From Myxococcales bacterium (GTDB lineage: Bacteria; Myxococcota_A; Polyangia; Palsa-1104; SHYY01), in NCBI GenBank assembly GCA_009692555.1, contig SHYY01000024.1, forward strand, positions 1 to 43,561: a stretch of DNA of 43,561 nucleotides, written 5' to 3'. The position numbers were made by a program, and so were the translations under genes. Below the pieces are notes generated by a model that searched no databases, had not been told where the DNA came from, and saw only the letters and a program-made list of their open reading frames with translations. Positions 25,278 through 32,950 of the stretch are shown one piece after another (position 1 is the first letter of the stretch; the number at the start of each line of letters is the position of its first letter).

Positions 25278-26018
25278 CTGATCGCGCTCTTTCTCGTCGC
25301 TGCCGCCGGCCCGGGCTGCGGCTACACCTACGTCCGCGACCAGTGCCCTCGCTGCGTCGTCTTCGAGCGTGCGGTGCCTCCCCGGGCGGTCCCCGCGGGC
25401 ACCCGCGCGGTATTTGTGCTGGTACCGGGGATGCTCGGCTACGGCTGGGAGTGGGACCAGCCGAAGGCGCTCCTCGACGCCGCGCCCGCGACGGTGACGC
25501 AGGTGTTCTCGTGGTCCCCATGGTCGTCGCTCGGGCGGGTCGCGGAGGACTTCGCGCACGGGATGAACGCGCTCTCGGCGCGCCTCCCGGAGAGCGTGGA
25601 GCGGGTGGTGATCATCGGCCACTCCGCCGGTGGATTGATCACCGCGTTCGCTGCGCCGCTCCTGATTGCCCCGCCCGGCCGGCGGATCCTGGTGGTCAAC
25701 GTCGGCGCGCCGTACCCCGGGATGCACACCACGCCGTTCGATTCGCAGGGCGACGTCCTGTGGGCCCCATTCGTCTTCGCCCTCGGTGACGAGCTCAAGA
25801 AGTACCCTGCGCCCGCCGCGCGGATCGACTTCGAGAGCTTTGTCACCGCGTGGCCCGGCGACCCGGTGATGCAGCCGCGCTTCGGGCACCACCCCGACAA
25901 CCCAGGGGTCGGACCGCCCGGCCCGCGCCGCCGTCTCCCGTCGGGGATCGATCACAACCACGTCCTCGAGGTCGTGATCCGGGAGCTACTCGCGCGCCGC
26001 AACGAACGACTGCCGTAG
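25278..26018 (+). CDS. Alpha/beta-hydrolase lipoprotein, start uncertain
   Basis: The frame encodes LIALFLVAAAGPGC, a lipoprotein-like signal, then an alpha/beta hydrolase: VFVLVPGMLGYGWEW, the nucleophile elbow VVIIGHSAGGLITAF, and a late His in GIDHNHVLEVVIREL. It probably acts as a lipase or esterase anchored in the envelope. No ATG, GTG or TTG precedes the signal within the intergenic region in this frame. The coordinate given is the CTG opening the hydrophobic core. A GTG at 25250 in another frame would supply the missing n-region if one base is shifted near the GGGG at 25273. The first standard in-frame start, GTG 25374, would lose the signal. It overlaps the convergent neighbour by 33 bases. 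Confidence 0.65.
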   Translation: MIALFLVAAAGPGCGYTYVRDQCPRCVVFERAVPPRAVPAGTRAVFVLVPGMLGYGWEWDQPKALLDAAPATVTQVFSWSPWSSLGRVAEDFAHGMNALSARLPESVERVVIIGHSAGGLITAFAAPLLIAPPGRRILVVNVGAPYPGMHTTPFDSQGDVLWAPFVFALGDELKKYPAPAARIDFESFVTAWPGDPVMQPRFGHHPDNPGVGPPGPRRRLPSGIDHNHVLEVVIRELLARRNERLP

Positions 26019-26939
26019 CTTCGCCTCGCGCAGGCGCCAGATTCGCCCGTCGAGGAGGAAATGATGAAGGTTGAGCGTCGCGAGCGCGGCGGCCAGCAGG
26101 AGGAGGTCCGATTCGAGGGAGCGCAGGCAGAGCCCCGAGGCCACCCCGACGACCAGCAGGAAGGCGGCATAGCCGAACAGCACCGGCAGGAGGGGACGGC
26201 CCGCCCGCCCGCGCGCGTGATGCCATCCGGTGATCGCGAGGTACTGCATGGCGTGCAGCGCCGGCACGAGGAGCACCGCGAAGAACGGGTCGTAGAGACC
26301 CCAGGCGAACCACAGCACCTGCGCGAGGAGCACCGCGTAGCACTGCGCCGGAAGCGGCGTTCCCCGTCGCTGACGCGCCGACGCCACGACGACCGGCCCG
26401 GCGAAGCTCGCCACCAGCGCCCCCAAGGCCACCGCGAGCGCCCAGTCCGGCATGCGGAGCGCTGGCAGCCCGTTGCGCACGTACTCGAAGGCCGCGTTGC
26501 GGCTCTCCACCGACGGGCGGAGGAATCCGCAAAGCGACACGATCCACGACCCGTAGAGCGGCAGCGCGAGCAGGCGCTTCTCCCACCTCGCCAGCGGCTG
26601 CCCTTGCCGGAGCGGATAGAGCATCGCGACACCGAGCGACTGCCCCGAGTAGTGGTAGCCCGACCACACCACGTAGGCGAGGAAGTAGAACGGCGCGAAG
26701 CCGGCCGGCGATCGCAGGGCGAGCACCGCCAGAAGGACGAGGCAGAGCGGCGCCGCGAGAGTCACGATCGGATGCGCGCGCAAGACCTCGCGTGAACCGT
26801 ACGCCCGCCGGTAGGTGGCGGCGTAGTGCGGCCCCACCAGGGCGATCCACAGCGCGAGCCACCACTGCGAACTGGTGACCCCCGGCGCCAGCAGCGACAG
26901 CGTCTCGATCGTGATCAGGAGCACCAGCGTGCCACCCAC
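25986..26939 (-). CDS. Multi-pass membrane protein with His motifs
   Basis: A 317-residue protein with eight or nine hydrophobic segments, starting at a GTG. Histidine-containing motifs recur at membrane edges: VGPHYAATYRRAY (about 37), VVWSGYHYSGQSLG (about 95), PALHAMQYLAITGWHHAR (about 235) and LNLHHFLLDGRIWRLR (about 295). Such clustered His could hold di-iron, as in membrane desaturases, hydroxylases or Brp/Blh-type carotenoid oxygenases, but I do not recognise the exact family. It is divergent from the glycosyltransferase gene at 27074 and convergent with the hydrolase. Confidence 0.75.
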   Translation of the reverse strand: MGGTLVLLITIETLSLLAPGVTSSQWWLALWIALVGPHYAATYRRAYGSREVLRAHPIVTLAAPLCLVLLAVLALRSPAGFAPFYFLAYVVWSGYHYSGQSLGVAMLYPLRQGQPLARWEKRLLALPLYGSWIVSLCGFLRPSVESRNAAFEYVRNGLPALRMPDWALAVALGALVASFAGPVVVASARQRRGTPLPAQCYAVLLAQVLWFAWGLYDPFFAVLLVPALHAMQYLAITGWHHARGRAGRPLLPVLFGYAAFLLVVGVASGLCLRSLESDLLLLAAALATLNLHHFLLDGRIWRLREAKLRQSFVAARE

Positions 26940-27037
26940 GCCGAGGAGCAGGAAGTCGGCGCGCGGGCCGAGCAGCGCTGATCCGCGCGCTCCCGGGGCG
27001 GCCCCCGCGGGGCCAGGAGTGGGTGCTTCCGTCGCTG

Positions 27038-27067
27038 TCGACAGGGTCGCGATATCGCCACTATACT
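27038..27067 (+). promoter_or_regulatory. Promoter of the membrane glycosyltransferase gene
   Basis: TCGACA (27038-27043), an 18-base spacer, and TATACT (27062-27067), then six bases to the GTG at 27074. This is the best leaderless promoter in the window: strong hexamers and no room for a Shine-Dalgarno. Confidence 0.6.
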
Positions 27068-27073
27068 CCGCGC

Positions 27074-28639
27074 GTGCACGCTTCGGCAGCCCGACGGGGG
27101 CAATGGCTGGTTTCGCTCGCCGTCGCCTTCGCCGCCGCCGCGCTGTGCGCCCCGCTCCTCCGCTACGTCCCTTCGCTGGGCGACGAGGGCGTGTGGCTCC
27201 ACGGCGCGCAGCGCCTCCTCCGCGGCGAGGCGATCTACCGGGACTTTTTCGAGTTCCAGCCGCCGCTCGCCTACCTGATCGTCGCCGCCTGGATGCGCGC
27301 CTTCGGCGAGACGCTGCTCGCGGCCAGGGTGCTCGCGCTGGCGGTGATCGCAGCCACCGCGGGCCTCACCTGCGCGCTCGCCCGGCGGCTCGGCGGCGGC
27401 GCGATCGCGTCGCCGCTGTTCGCCCTCGGATGGGTGGTCTGCTCGTCGGGGAAGATGATGATCAACCACCACGGGTTCACCCTCCTCTTCGCCGTCGCGG
27501 CGGCGCTCGCCACGGTGCGGGCCCTCGCGTCGGAGCGCCGCCTGTGGACATGCCTCGCCGGGCTCCTCGCGGGCGCGGCCAGCATGGTGATCCCGACGCG
27601 GGGCGCGCTGCTTTGCCTCGCTTGCCTGGGTGCGCTGCTCTGCGCGCGCAAGCGGCTCGCCGACCTCGTCACCCTCTCCGTCGCCATGGCGATCTTTCCG
27701 CTTGCGATCGCCCTCTGGCTGGCCGCCGCCGGCACTCTCGGCGACGCCAGCGCCCAGATCCTCGGCTTCTCGACTGCCCGCTACGCCGACATCCAGTGGC
27801 TCCCATTCGGCGCGCAGCCCGACGGGCTGACCTGGCCACTGGCCCTGGTGTTCCCGCTCGGCTTCGCCCTCGCTGGCGGGGTGCTGATTCTTGATCGAAA
27901 GGCCGCGCTTCGTGATCGGGAGGCGGTTGCCGCGGTGCTCTTTGCCGCCGCGGGCCTCGCCGGCTGCTGGCCTCGACCGAACCTCTTCCACATCGCCTAC
28001 AGCGCGCCGCTCGGCCTTCCGCTACTGGCGGCCGCCGCGGCTCGGCTCGCCCCGCGCCTGCCGCGCTGGAGCCGTGTTGCCGCCACGGCGTGCGCCCTGC
28101 TCACGGCGCTTCCCGTTGCCGTGGTCTACCGCCAGCTAATTGAGTCGGCGAGCGCCCCGGCGATCCCTCTCGCCGCTGGAAGCGCAGTCCTTGGCCCGGG
28201 AACCGATCCGCTCCTCCTCGAGCCGCTCCTCGCCCGCCTCGCCGCCGCGCCCGCCCCCGACCGCTACTTCTTCTATCCCTACGACCCGCTGCTGGCCTTC
28301 CTCACCGCCCGCCGGCACGCACCGTCGCTGGACCTCTTCGTCCCGCAGTACACCACCGCAGCGCAGTACCGCGCCACCTGCGACCAGGTGGTTGGAACCG
28401 TGGAGTGGGTGGTGATCGACCGCGAGTGGACCTACCCCGCCAGGCTGACCGCGATCTGGCCGGCGATGACCGACGCCAGCCCGCCCGAGAAGGAGGCGTT
28501 CGAAGCCGCGCTGACGGCCAGTTTCGCCCCCCGGTGGACGAACGAGCGCTACGGGATCCACCAGCGCCGCGCCGCCGCGGATCGGGCGATCTGCCGCCGG
28601 ATCGAGGGCGCTAGCTCTTCGGCTTCAGCGCCGCGATGA
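27074..28639 (+). CDS. GT-C-type membrane glycosyltransferase
   Basis: A 521-residue polytopic protein with about ten membrane helices. After the first helix comes PSLGDEGVWLHGAQRLLRGE, with the acidic pair expected for the GT-C catalytic loop, and then IYRDFFEFQPPLAYLIVAAW, a typical motif of ArnT/PMT-like and DUF2029-like enzymes that use polyprenyl-phosphate sugars. A soluble C-terminal domain (about 375-521) includes RYFFYPYDPLLAFLTARRH. It would transfer sugars on the periplasmic side, and the DPM1-like enzyme at 2427-3146 could make its donor. The start is GTG 27074 because of the promoter; an upstream in-frame start at 27023 would precede that promoter. It overlaps the convergent small gene by 29 bases. 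Confidence 0.82.
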   Translation: MHASAARRGQWLVSLAVAFAAAALCAPLLRYVPSLGDEGVWLHGAQRLLRGEAIYRDFFEFQPPLAYLIVAAWMRAFGETLLAARVLALAVIAATAGLTCALARRLGGGAIASPLFALGWVVCSSGKMMINHHGFTLLFAVAAALATVRALASERRLWTCLAGLLAGAASMVIPTRGALLCLACLGALLCARKRLADLVTLSVAMAIFPLAIALWLAAAGTLGDASAQILGFSTARYADIQWLPFGAQPDGLTWPLALVFPLGFALAGGVLILDRKAALRDREAVAAVLFAAAGLAGCWPRPNLFHIAYSAPLGLPLLAAAAARLAPRLPRWSRVAATACALLTALPVAVVYRQLIESASAPAIPLAAGSAVLGPGTDPLLLEPLLARLAAAPAPDRYFFYPYDPLLAFLTARRHAPSLDLFVPQYTTAAQYRATCDQVVGTVEWVVIDREWTYPARLTAIWPAMTDASPPEKEAFEAALTASFAPRWTNERYGIHQRRAAADRAICRRIEGASSSASAPR

Positions 28640-28736
28640 CCCCGTCGAGGCGATCGCGGATCTGGAAGCCCACCATCAGGTTGCCGACGAGCGCGACCAG
28701 TACCGCGAGCAAGAGCACGGCTTCAACGGTGACCAT
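28611..28736 (-). CDS. 41-residue single-pass membrane peptide
   Basis: MVTVEAVLLLAVLVALVGNL followed by MVGFQIRDRLDGVIAALKPKS: one membrane helix with a short amphipathic, charged C-terminus. It has a strong ribosome binding site, AGGAGG, seven bases before the ATG, which argues that it is real. It is the last gene of the tad cluster, 56 bases after the TadG-like gene. I recognise no family. It could be a small pilus-assembly accessory or unrelated. Confidence 0.65.
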   Translation of the reverse strand: MVTVEAVLLLAVLVALVGNLMVGFQIRDRLDGVIAALKPKS

Positions 28737-28792
28737 CGGATACCTCCTGGGGCCTCTTGGGAAGAGTCTGCGAGGACGAAGCGGGGAACCGA

Positions 28793-29848
28793 CTAGTGAA
28801 CGAGCGAGAGGTCGGAGCTGTAGCCGACGCCGACACCGGCGGCGAAGTCCGCGCCCATCTGGGCGCAATCGGCAGGAGCGGCCTGGATGACGCTGATCCC
28901 GCCGCCCTGGGTCGCGGAGTTGATCTTCACCTTCACGTAGGCAACGATCGGCTTCGCGCCCGCGACGAGCGGGGCCTTGCAGTCATTGAGCTGCGTCACC
29001 GGCACGCTCACGATCAGGCCACCTGGGCCGGCGGCGGCCACGGCGGCGTTGATCTCGGCGACGCCCTGTGCGTCGAGGTACTGACCCGTCGTGGTGTAGA
29101 CCGAGCCACCCGAGGCGGAGGGCTGCTTGCCGGTCAGCGCATCGTGGATCGCCGTCTGGACGCCGCCCGCAGTCGGCGCTCCGGCGCTGCACGACGTCGT
29201 GCCGCCGTCCCCGGCACACGGCCAGCCCCAGGCGCCGCCCGCCCAGGTGAAGAACGCAGGGCACTGGAAATTGCCGTTCACGTCGGTGAGCTGGCACGAG
29301 GCGACGGCCATCGGGAACTGGCAGTTCGACGGTGAGCTCCCGACCGCGATGGCCTTGGTGCTGAGGCTCTTGCTGCCGGCCCCGAACACCTGGGCCAGGA
29401 AAGGCGCCACCGCGCCGCCCGCCGACGCGGTGCGGGCCTTGACCTCGACCGCGTTGACCGACGCAGGGGGGGTGAGCGCCGTGGCGGCGGTGAAGTCGCG
29501 GGCCACCGGATTCCAGGTGCCGAGGACGATATCGCCGGTGGGATCGTTGGTCGCGTTCAGGTTCAGCGCGAGCTTGGCGCCGTTCGCGCCGTGCTGCGCG
29601 CCGTACTGCTTCGCCGACTGGCGGGCCAGCACGAAGCCAGCCGGCGTCCCGTTCAGGTCCCGCACCGCCGCGAGCGCCGCCGAGTCGGCCGCGCTCTGCA
29701 GGTGGCTCTGGACCTGCCCGTAGTGCCCGAGATCCACCACCATCGCCATCACGCCCACGAGCACGGGGATCGAGAAGGCGAAGAGGACCGAGAACTGTCC
29801 ACGCTGCCTTCGGCTACCGGGGATGCTGCTGCGATTTCGGGTGGTCAC
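28793..29848 (-). CDS. TadG-like pilus assembly protein
   Basis: About 351 residues. The N-terminus (QRGQFSVLFAFSIPVLVGVMAMVVDLGHYGQVQSHLQSAADSAALA) is the Tad_N/TadE-G signature: a pseudopilin-like membrane helix followed by the conserved AADSAALA helix. The rest is a periplasmic domain with several Cys (SNCQFPMAVASCQL, QCPAF, PCAGDGGTTSC) rather than a von Willebrand domain. It probably acts in Flp pilus biogenesis at the cell envelope. The GTG at 29848 is preferred because AGGAGG sits six bases upstream. The ATG at 29863 overlaps the preceding stop as ATGA and is the alternative. Confidence 0.82.
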   Translation of the reverse strand: MTTRNRSSIPGSRRQRGQFSVLFAFSIPVLVGVMAMVVDLGHYGQVQSHLQSAADSAALAAVRDLNGTPAGFVLARQSAKQYGAQHGANGAKLALNLNATNDPTGDIVLGTWNPVARDFTAATALTPPASVNAVEVKARTASAGGAVAPFLAQVFGAGSKSLSTKAIAVGSSPSNCQFPMAVASCQLTDVNGNFQCPAFFTWAGGAWGWPCAGDGGTTSCSAGAPTAGGVQTAIHDALTGKQPSASGGSVYTTTGQYLDAQGVAEINAAVAAAGPGGLIVSVPVTQLNDCKAPLVAGAKPIVAYVKVKINSATQGGGISVIQAAPADCAQMGADFAAGVGVGYSSDLSLVH

Positions 29849-29859
29849 GGGAGGCCTCC

Positions 29860-30174
29860 TCATGGGTTGACGGAGTAGGGTGCCGGGGCGCTGCCCGCAG
29901 CACCGGGCGGAGAGAGCATGATGATCGGCGAACGATTCGCCGGTTCGTCGTCCTTGCTGGGGGAGAGCGACTTCTTGTAGGTCTTGAGCACGATCGCCGC
30001 CTCTTCCGGATCGAGCCCGACCTGGCTGTTGCTCCGACTACCGCTGGCTGTCAGGTCGACCTGGGCGTTGAACGCATGGCGGACCGACTTGCCGTAGCCG
30101 GCTGCTAGGTGGGTACGATCGCAGCCCACCATACATACGGCGGGCAGCAAAAGCAAGACAAGTCCGATCTTCAT
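29860..30174 (-). CDS. Small tad-locus lipoprotein
   Basis: A 104-residue lipoprotein: MKIGLVLLLLPAVCMVGC, cleavage before Cys18. The mature part has HLAAGYGKSVRHAFNAQVDL and GLDPEEAAIVLKTYKKSLS, with a disordered Pro/Ala-rich C-terminus. Its position inside the tad operon suggests a role like CpaD/TadB-associated outer-membrane lipoproteins, but it is shorter than those and I cannot assign it to a named family. AGGAG lies seven bases upstream. Its start overlaps the TPR gene stop (ATGA). Confidence 0.75.
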   Translation of the reverse strand: MKIGLVLLLLPAVCMVGCDRTHLAAGYGKSVRHAFNAQVDLTASGSRSNSQVGLDPEEAAIVLKTYKKSLSPSKDDEPANRSPIIMLSPPGAAGSAPAPYSVNP

Positions 30175-31010
30175 GGACGGCTCCTGGGCGGGGGAACGGA
30201 GGACGGGGGAACGGAGGGAGGGCCATCGGGCGCCGCCGGCGAAGTGACGGCGGCGGTGCGGAGGGCGGGCGGCCCGGTCCCGCAGGTGCGCGCGAGGTTG
30301 GCCTGGACAACGGCCAGCGTCGGCTCGAGCCGCGCGGCCTCGCGATAGCGATCGCACGCGGCGGGGGCGTCGCCCGACTGCTCATACACGTGGCCGAGGT
30401 TGTTCTCCGCCTCGCCCTTGCTCCCCGCGCGGTAGAACTCGCGCTTGGCGTGGTTCCAGTGGCCCAGGCGGCCATAGGCGAATCCGAGGTTGTTGCGCAT
30501 CCGTCGCACCGTCGGGTCCTGCTGCAGCCCCTTGCGGTACGCCTCGATGGCCTCGAGATCGCGCCCGCGCTTGTAGAGCGCAAAGCCGAGGTTGTTGTAG
30601 AAGGCTGGCTGGCCAGGCTGGAGCTCGATCGCCTTGCGGAACTCGTCGATCGCCTTGTCGGCACCGTCGCCGCGCGCCTCGAAAAGGATGCCGATCCCGC
30701 TGTGCGCGTCGGCGCGCCTGCCGTCGAGCTGCAGCGCGAACCGATATTCCCGCTCGCTCTCGTCGTGGAGCCCCTGCTCGCGGTAGACGTCGCCCAGCAT
30801 CACCCGCACGTCGGGATCGCGAGGCTTCATCACCACCAGATCGCGCAGAGGCTGGGTGGCGGCCGCGAAGGCGCGGTGCGCGATCAGCGTCGCCGCGAGC
30901 TGCTTGCGGAGCGACGCCGGATCGCCGCCCGCGGCGAGCTGCCCTGCGCCGGCGGCGCAACCCGATGCCAGCGCCGCCATGCAAGCGACGATGGGAAAGG
31001 CCCGGCTCAT
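30171..31010 (-). CDS. tadD: TPR lipoprotein, TadD-like
   Basis: A 279-residue lipoprotein with signal MSRAFPIVACMAALASGC. It contains about five tetratricopeptide repeats between residues 45 and 245 (for example PDVRVMLGDVYREQGLHDES, AFYNNLGFALYKRGRDLEAI and MRNNLGFAYGRLGHWNHAKR), with a Pro-rich C-terminus. In tad systems TadD is the pilotin-like TPR lipoprotein that helps assemble the secretin. The symbol follows position and architecture. It overlaps tadC upstream and the next lipoprotein downstream, each by ATGA. Confidence 0.85.
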   Translation of the reverse strand: MSRAFPIVACMAALASGCAAGAGQLAAGGDPASLRKQLAATLIAHRAFAAATQPLRDLVVMKPRDPDVRVMLGDVYREQGLHDESEREYRFALQLDGRRADAHSGIGILFEARGDGADKAIDEFRKAIELQPGQPAFYNNLGFALYKRGRDLEAIEAYRKGLQQDPTVRRMRNNLGFAYGRLGHWNHAKREFYRAGSKGEAENNLGHVYEQSGDAPAACDRYREAARLEPTLAVVQANLARTCGTGPPALRTAAVTSPAAPDGPPSVPPSSVPPPRSRP

Positions 31011-31969
31011 CTCGCCAGCGCCGGTACGAGAGTCTGCGTGATGCGGATGATCGCCGGCCCGAGGATGACCGCGAACAGCGACGGGAGGATGAAGAAGATC
31101 AGCGGGAGCATCATCTTGACCGCCACGGTTGCAGCGGCCTCCTCTGCGCGGTGGGTGCGCCGCGTCCTCATGGCATCGGAGTGGATGCGGAGCGCCATGG
31201 CCACGCTGGTTCCGAACATCTCGGTCTGGATCAGCGTCGCCGAGAGCGTCCGCAGCTCCGAGAGACCGGTGCGTTCGGCGAGCTTGCGGAACGCGTCGGC
31301 TCGCGCCACGCCGGCCTGGATCTCGTTGGTGGTCTGGCGCAGCTCGGTCGACAAGAGCGGCGACGAGAGCGCGATCTCGATCATCACCCGCGAGAGCGCA
31401 GCCTCGACGCCCAGCCCCGCCTCGACGCAGGTCACCATCAGATCGAGGGTATCGGGGAGCGCCTTCGAGAGCTTGATCTGCCGCTCCTTGACCTTGCCGT
31501 CGAGCCACAGGTTGGGCGCGAAGAAGCCGATCGCCGCCATCAGCACGCCGAGCATCCAGAGCTTGGTGCTGGGATCGCGGCGCATCGCATTGAGGAGCAG
31601 CGGGTAGATCACCAGGATCGCACCGGCGAGCGTCACCGAGAGCGCCACCTTCGAGCCGAGGAACACCTCCACCGCGTACTCTCCGCGGTACCCGGCGTGC
31701 GCCAGCTTCAAGCGTGCCTTCGAGAGCTCCTTCCCATCCTCGGGCTTGATCAGGCGGCTGAGGGGGCGCACAGCGGCGGCGATCAGGGAGCGGCGCGGCG
31801 CGCGCGAAGCGTGCCCGCCAGCGACGGGAAACTCCGCACTGGTGGTCACGCGGTGGACGCGCTCGAGCACCTCGTCGCGCGGCGTCACGACAATCGACCG
31901 GATGCCCACGAACAGCGCCACGATGAAGGTGAAGCCGAGCACCGCGATGAGGAGGACCGCCGGGTCCAT
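31007..31969 (-). CDS. tadC: Tad inner-membrane platform protein TadC
   Basis: A 320-residue polytopic protein with a type II secretion F domain (about 165-290): LSKALPDTLDLMVTCVEAGLGVEAALSRV, with membrane helices on both sides, and ending PLIFFILPSLFAVILGPAII. It forms the inner-membrane platform with TadB and connects the CpaF ATPase to pilin extrusion. The start overlaps the tadB stop by one base (TGATG). Confidence 0.93.
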   Translation of the reverse strand: MDPAVLLIAVLGFTFIVALFVGIRSIVVTPRDEVLERVHRVTTSAEFPVAGGHASRAPRRSLIAAAVRPLSRLIKPEDGKELSKARLKLAHAGYRGEYAVEVFLGSKVALSVTLAGAILVIYPLLLNAMRRDPSTKLWMLGVLMAAIGFFAPNLWLDGKVKERQIKLSKALPDTLDLMVTCVEAGLGVEAALSRVMIEIALSSPLLSTELRQTTNEIQAGVARADAFRKLAERTGLSELRTLSATLIQTEMFGTSVAMALRIHSDAMRTRRTHRAEEAAATVAVKMMLPLIFFILPSLFAVILGPAIIRITQTLVPALAR

Positions 31970-32946
31970 CAGTATTCGACCTTCATCAGCGAGCGGATCC
32001 AGAGAATTCCGATGCCCCACATCGTGATTCCGGTGATGAGGATTCCCCGTCCCATCCCCGGCTTGAAGAGCTCGAGCAGGTAGCCCGGGTTGGTGATCAT
32101 GATCGCGAAGGCAACCCCGAACGGCAGCGATCCGAGGATCCACCCCGAGATGCGTCCCTCGGCGGTGAGGGCGCGCAGCTTCGAGAAGAACTTGAACCGC
32201 TCGCGCATCGTGCGAGCGATGTTGTCGAGGACCTCGACGAGGTTGCCGCCGGTCTCGCGCTGGATCATCACGCTGACGGCGAACAGCCGCAGATCGAGGT
32301 TGGAGGGCACGCGCTCGCACATGTTCAGCACCGCGGTCTCGAAGGAGAGTCCGAGGTTCTGCTGCTCGTAGGCGCGCGCGAACTCGACCGCCACCGGCGT
32401 GGGGCACTCCTGCGCGATCAGCTTGAACGACGACGGCAGCGCGTGACCGGCGCGGATCGCGCGCGACATCATCTCGAGCGCGTCGGGGAGCTGCTCGGAG
32501 ATGGTCAGGGCGCGCTTGGTGCGCGCGTTGGCGAGCAGGATGATCGGCACCATCGCGAAGCCGGGCCCGAGGAGCGGCATCGCCATCCAGTTCTGGAGAA
32601 TCGCAGCGACCAGCAGCCCGGCGAAGAACAGCCCGCCCATCGCTCCGAGCACCTGCGCGACGGTGAGGTCCTGGTCCGCCTGCTCGATCAGCTTCTCGAT
32701 CTTGCCGAGAACCGGGATGCCCGAGAGGGTCTCGTTCAGCCAGTCGTTCGCCGCCATCCGACGGCGCCTGAGGATCTGCACCCCCGCCGACACCTCACCG
32801 ACGGTGCGCAGGCGACGCTTGAGCTCGTCGCCCTTGCGCTCGCCGAGGAAGCGGGCGGCGTAGTAGACGCCCTCCGCGAGAGCCAGCGCGGCGACGATCA
32901 GCGCCACGAGCAGCGCTGGACCGACTGCCTGGATGAAATTGCTCAC
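31969..32946 (-). CDS. tadB: Tad inner-membrane platform protein TadB
   Basis: A 325-residue paralogue of TadC with the F domain at about 155-285 ([32 protein letters not shown]) and the [20 protein letters not shown] motif typical of TadB. It has membrane helices near residues 10-30, 105-135, 265-285 and 295-315. It starts with GTG four bases after cpaF and partners with TadC. Confidence 0.93.
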   Translation of the reverse strand: MSNFIQAVGPALLVALIVAALALAEGVYYAARFLGERKGDELKRRLRTVGEVSAGVQILRRRRMAANDWLNETLSGIPVLGKIEKLIEQADQDLTVAQVLGAMGGLFFAGLLVAAILQNWMAMPLLGPGFAMVPIILLANARTKRALTISEQLPDALEMMSRAIRAGHALPSSFKLIAQECPTPVAVEFARAYEQQNLGLSFETAVLNMCERVPSNLDLRLFAVSVMIQRETGGNLVEVLDNIARTMRERFKFFSKLRALTAEGRISGWILGSLPFGVAFAIMITNPGYLLELFKPGMGRGILITGITMWGIGILWIRSLMKVEY

Positions 32947-32950
32947 CCGT

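Noticed and set aside
22507..25521. 1004-codon antisense frame opposite the TonB receptor
   Set aside because: Low-complexity composition with no recognisable domain. The plus strand encodes clear plug and barrel motifs.
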